Source: Lutibacter sp. A80
GTDB lineage: Bacteria; Bacteroidota; Bacteroidia; Flavobacteriales; Flavobacteriaceae
Reading direction: 5' to 3'
Length of the DNA stretch: 64,000 bases
Assembly: GCF_022429645.1 (NCBI RefSeq)
Contig: NZ_CP092480.1
Coordinates: 3,826,501-3,890,500 of the forward strand
Positions 63,043 through 64,000 of this stretch are shown piece after piece (position 1 is the first letter of the stretch; the number at the start of each line of letters is the position of its first letter). The notes beneath the pieces were generated by a model. That model worked only from the letters and a program-made list of their open reading frames with translations, was not told the origin of the DNA and made no database searches. Both the position numbers and the translations under genes were made by a program.

Positions 63043-64000
63043 ATGATTGATTTTATTAATCTAATTGATTACACCACTTTTATTAAAGAAGTTTTCCTTG
63101 ATAGAGGAGTTTCTAATTTTTGGGCAGAGCTATTAAATTTAATTATAACACTAAGTATAATTGCTGTAGGTGCTTATTTTTTAGACAGAACCTTAAGAAG
63201 AATTATAATCAAAGGTTTTGATATGTTTTCTGTTAAAACTACTACTACATTTGATGATTTTTTAGTGCAAAGTAAATTTCCTAGGTATATAGCTCATATA
63301 ATACCTCTAATATTTTTAGAAGCATTAGTTCCATCAATTTTAATAGACTTTCCTCTTTTATTTAAAGGGTTTGAAGATGTTATAAGTATATATGCAATTG
63401 TTTTATTTGTAAAAATTATTAGAAGTTTTTTAAGGTCTACACAGCGATACTTAAGAACCAAAGAACGTTATAAGGATAAGCCTTTAGAAAGCTATATTCA
63501 AGTTATAATGATTTTTTTATGGGGTTTAGCAATTATTTTTATCATTTATCAATTAACAGGAAGAGATATTTTAAGTTTTGCTACATTAGGTGCAGCATCT
63601 GCTGTAATATTGTTAATTTTTAAAGATACTATTTTAGGTTTTGTAGCTTCAATTCAGGTTTCTGTTAACGATATTGTTAGAATAGGTGACTGGATTGCAT
63701 ACCCAAAATTTGGAGCAGATGGTACGGTTACAGATATTAATTTAGCATCAGTTCGTGTGCGTAATTGGGATAATACATTTACTACTATTCCTACATATAG
63801 TTTAATTTCAGATTCTTTCCAAAACTGGAGAGGAATGGAAGAGTCGGGTGGACGAAGAATAAAAAGAGCCATTTTAATTAAACAATCTTCTATAAAGTTT
63901 TTAACTAAAGATGAAATTGATGGTTTTAAGAAAATAAACTTAGTTTCTGAGTACTTAGAAGATAAATATAAAGAAATAACAGATTATAACAATAAAATTA
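63043..64000 (+). CDS. YbdG-type mechanosensitive channel (MscS family), 3' end outside the window
   Basis: An open frame from ATG at 63043 to the window edge without a stop, 319 residues visible. The N-terminal half has four or five membrane helices (including LLNLIITLSIIAVGAYF, HIIPLIFLEALVPSIL, YAIVLFVKIIRSFLR and VIMIFLWGLAIIFIIYQ). The MscS pore helix region is LGAASAVILLIFKDTILGFV, followed by NDIVRIGDWIAYPKFGADGTVTD and the cytoplasmic segment QNWRGMEESGGRRIKRA, characteristic of the YbdG/YnaI-like group. It releases solutes under membrane tension. Preceded by 193 AT-rich bases in which I see no feature. Confidence 0.88.
   Translation, partial: MIDFINLIDYTTFIKEVFLDRGVSNFWAELLNLIITLSIIAVGAYFLDRTLRRIIIKGFDMFSVKTTTTFDDFLVQSKFPRYIAHIIPLIFLEALVPSILIDFPLLFKGFEDVISIYAIVLFVKIIRSFLRSTQRYLRTKERYKDKPLESYIQVIMIFLWGLAIIFIIYQLTGRDILSFATLGAASAVILLIFKDTILGFVASIQVSVNDIVRIGDWIAYPKFGADGTVTDINLASVRVRNWDNTFTTIPTYSLISDSFQNWRGMEESGGRRIKRAILIKQSSIKFLTKDEIDGFKKINLVSEYLEDKYKEITDYNNKI

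Overview
The window is a contiguous piece of a low-GC chromosome from the phylum Bacteroidota, most likely family Flavobacteriaceae (a marine Lutibacter/Polaribacter/Tenacibaculum-like lineage; I cannot fix the genus). The evidence is: RpoB and RpoC of typical flavobacterial length and sequence; DUF3467 directly after rpoC; several promoters of the Bacteroidota type (TTG, 18-19 bases, TAnnTTTG); no Shine-Dalgarno sequences; and clade-typical proteins, such as a Tgt without its zinc cysteines and a fused HemC-HemD. Almost everything is core metabolism. There is one intact insertion sequence and one decayed relative, and I see no CRISPR array, phage, tRNA or rRNA gene.

Layout. 1-8.5 kb: rpoB-rpoC-DUF3467 and a terminator. 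8.56-9.96 kb: an intact IS3-family element whose right end cuts into the 3' end of a MocR-like regulator. 9.9-13.3 kb: that regulator, divergent from a TonB-dependent receptor. 13.3-15.4 kb: a self-contained unit for a 37-residue basic peptide, then a TlpA-like lipoprotein. 15.4-26.8 kb, minus strand: nnr, accA, a DMT exporter, an LptF/LptG-type permease, tgt, rluF, two small PLDc_N membrane proteins, cbpM-cbpA, a universal stress protein, DUF2130 and DUF502. 27-32.7 kb, minus: pdhC, pdhA and gcvP. 32.8-34.5 kb, plus: a UbiA-like membrane protein and a methyltransferase. 34.6-36.4 kb, minus: a zinc-ribbon homologue without cysteines and a Nif3-like protein. 36.5-38.9 kb, plus: lpxK, purine nucleoside phosphorylase and a periplasmic thioredoxin. 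38.9-39.5 kb: an IS relic. 39.5-44.5 kb, minus: an OmpA-family protein, ppx, sixA, pdxH and a sodium/solute symporter. 44.5-46.3 kb, plus: recR and a glycosyltransferase. 46.3-50.6 kb, minus: an arylpyruvate oxidation unit (iorA, iorB, ADP-forming acyl-CoA ligase). 50.8-61.3 kb: the haem pathway from glutamyl-tRNA to protohaem, with hemJ, hemH and an AraC regulator on the minus strand and hemA, hemCD, hemB, hemL, hemE, hemN on the plus strand. 61.5-64 kb: a 2-oxo acid dehydrogenase E2 and the start of a YbdG-type mechanosensitive channel.

The most unusual structure not explained by genes is a set of intergenic spacers built from degenerate repeats of about 7 bp. Each spacer has its own consensus (rpoB-rpoC, upstream of tgt, hemCD-hemB, hemL-hemE, hemE-hemN, and weakly upstream of lpxK). 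Other points: a MocR homologue that has lost its PLP lysine and has a clear three-site operator; two IS copies placed alike, each just past a host terminator in a convergent gap, and each carrying a hairpin that faces host transcription; two proteins that have lost zinc ligands; -7 boxes so close to start codons that leaderless mRNA is likely; and a repeated 12-mer in the araC-hemA divergent region. I did not find a convincing wholly new multi-gene system; the peptide unit at 13.6 kb and the heptad spacers are the best candidates for something undescribed.
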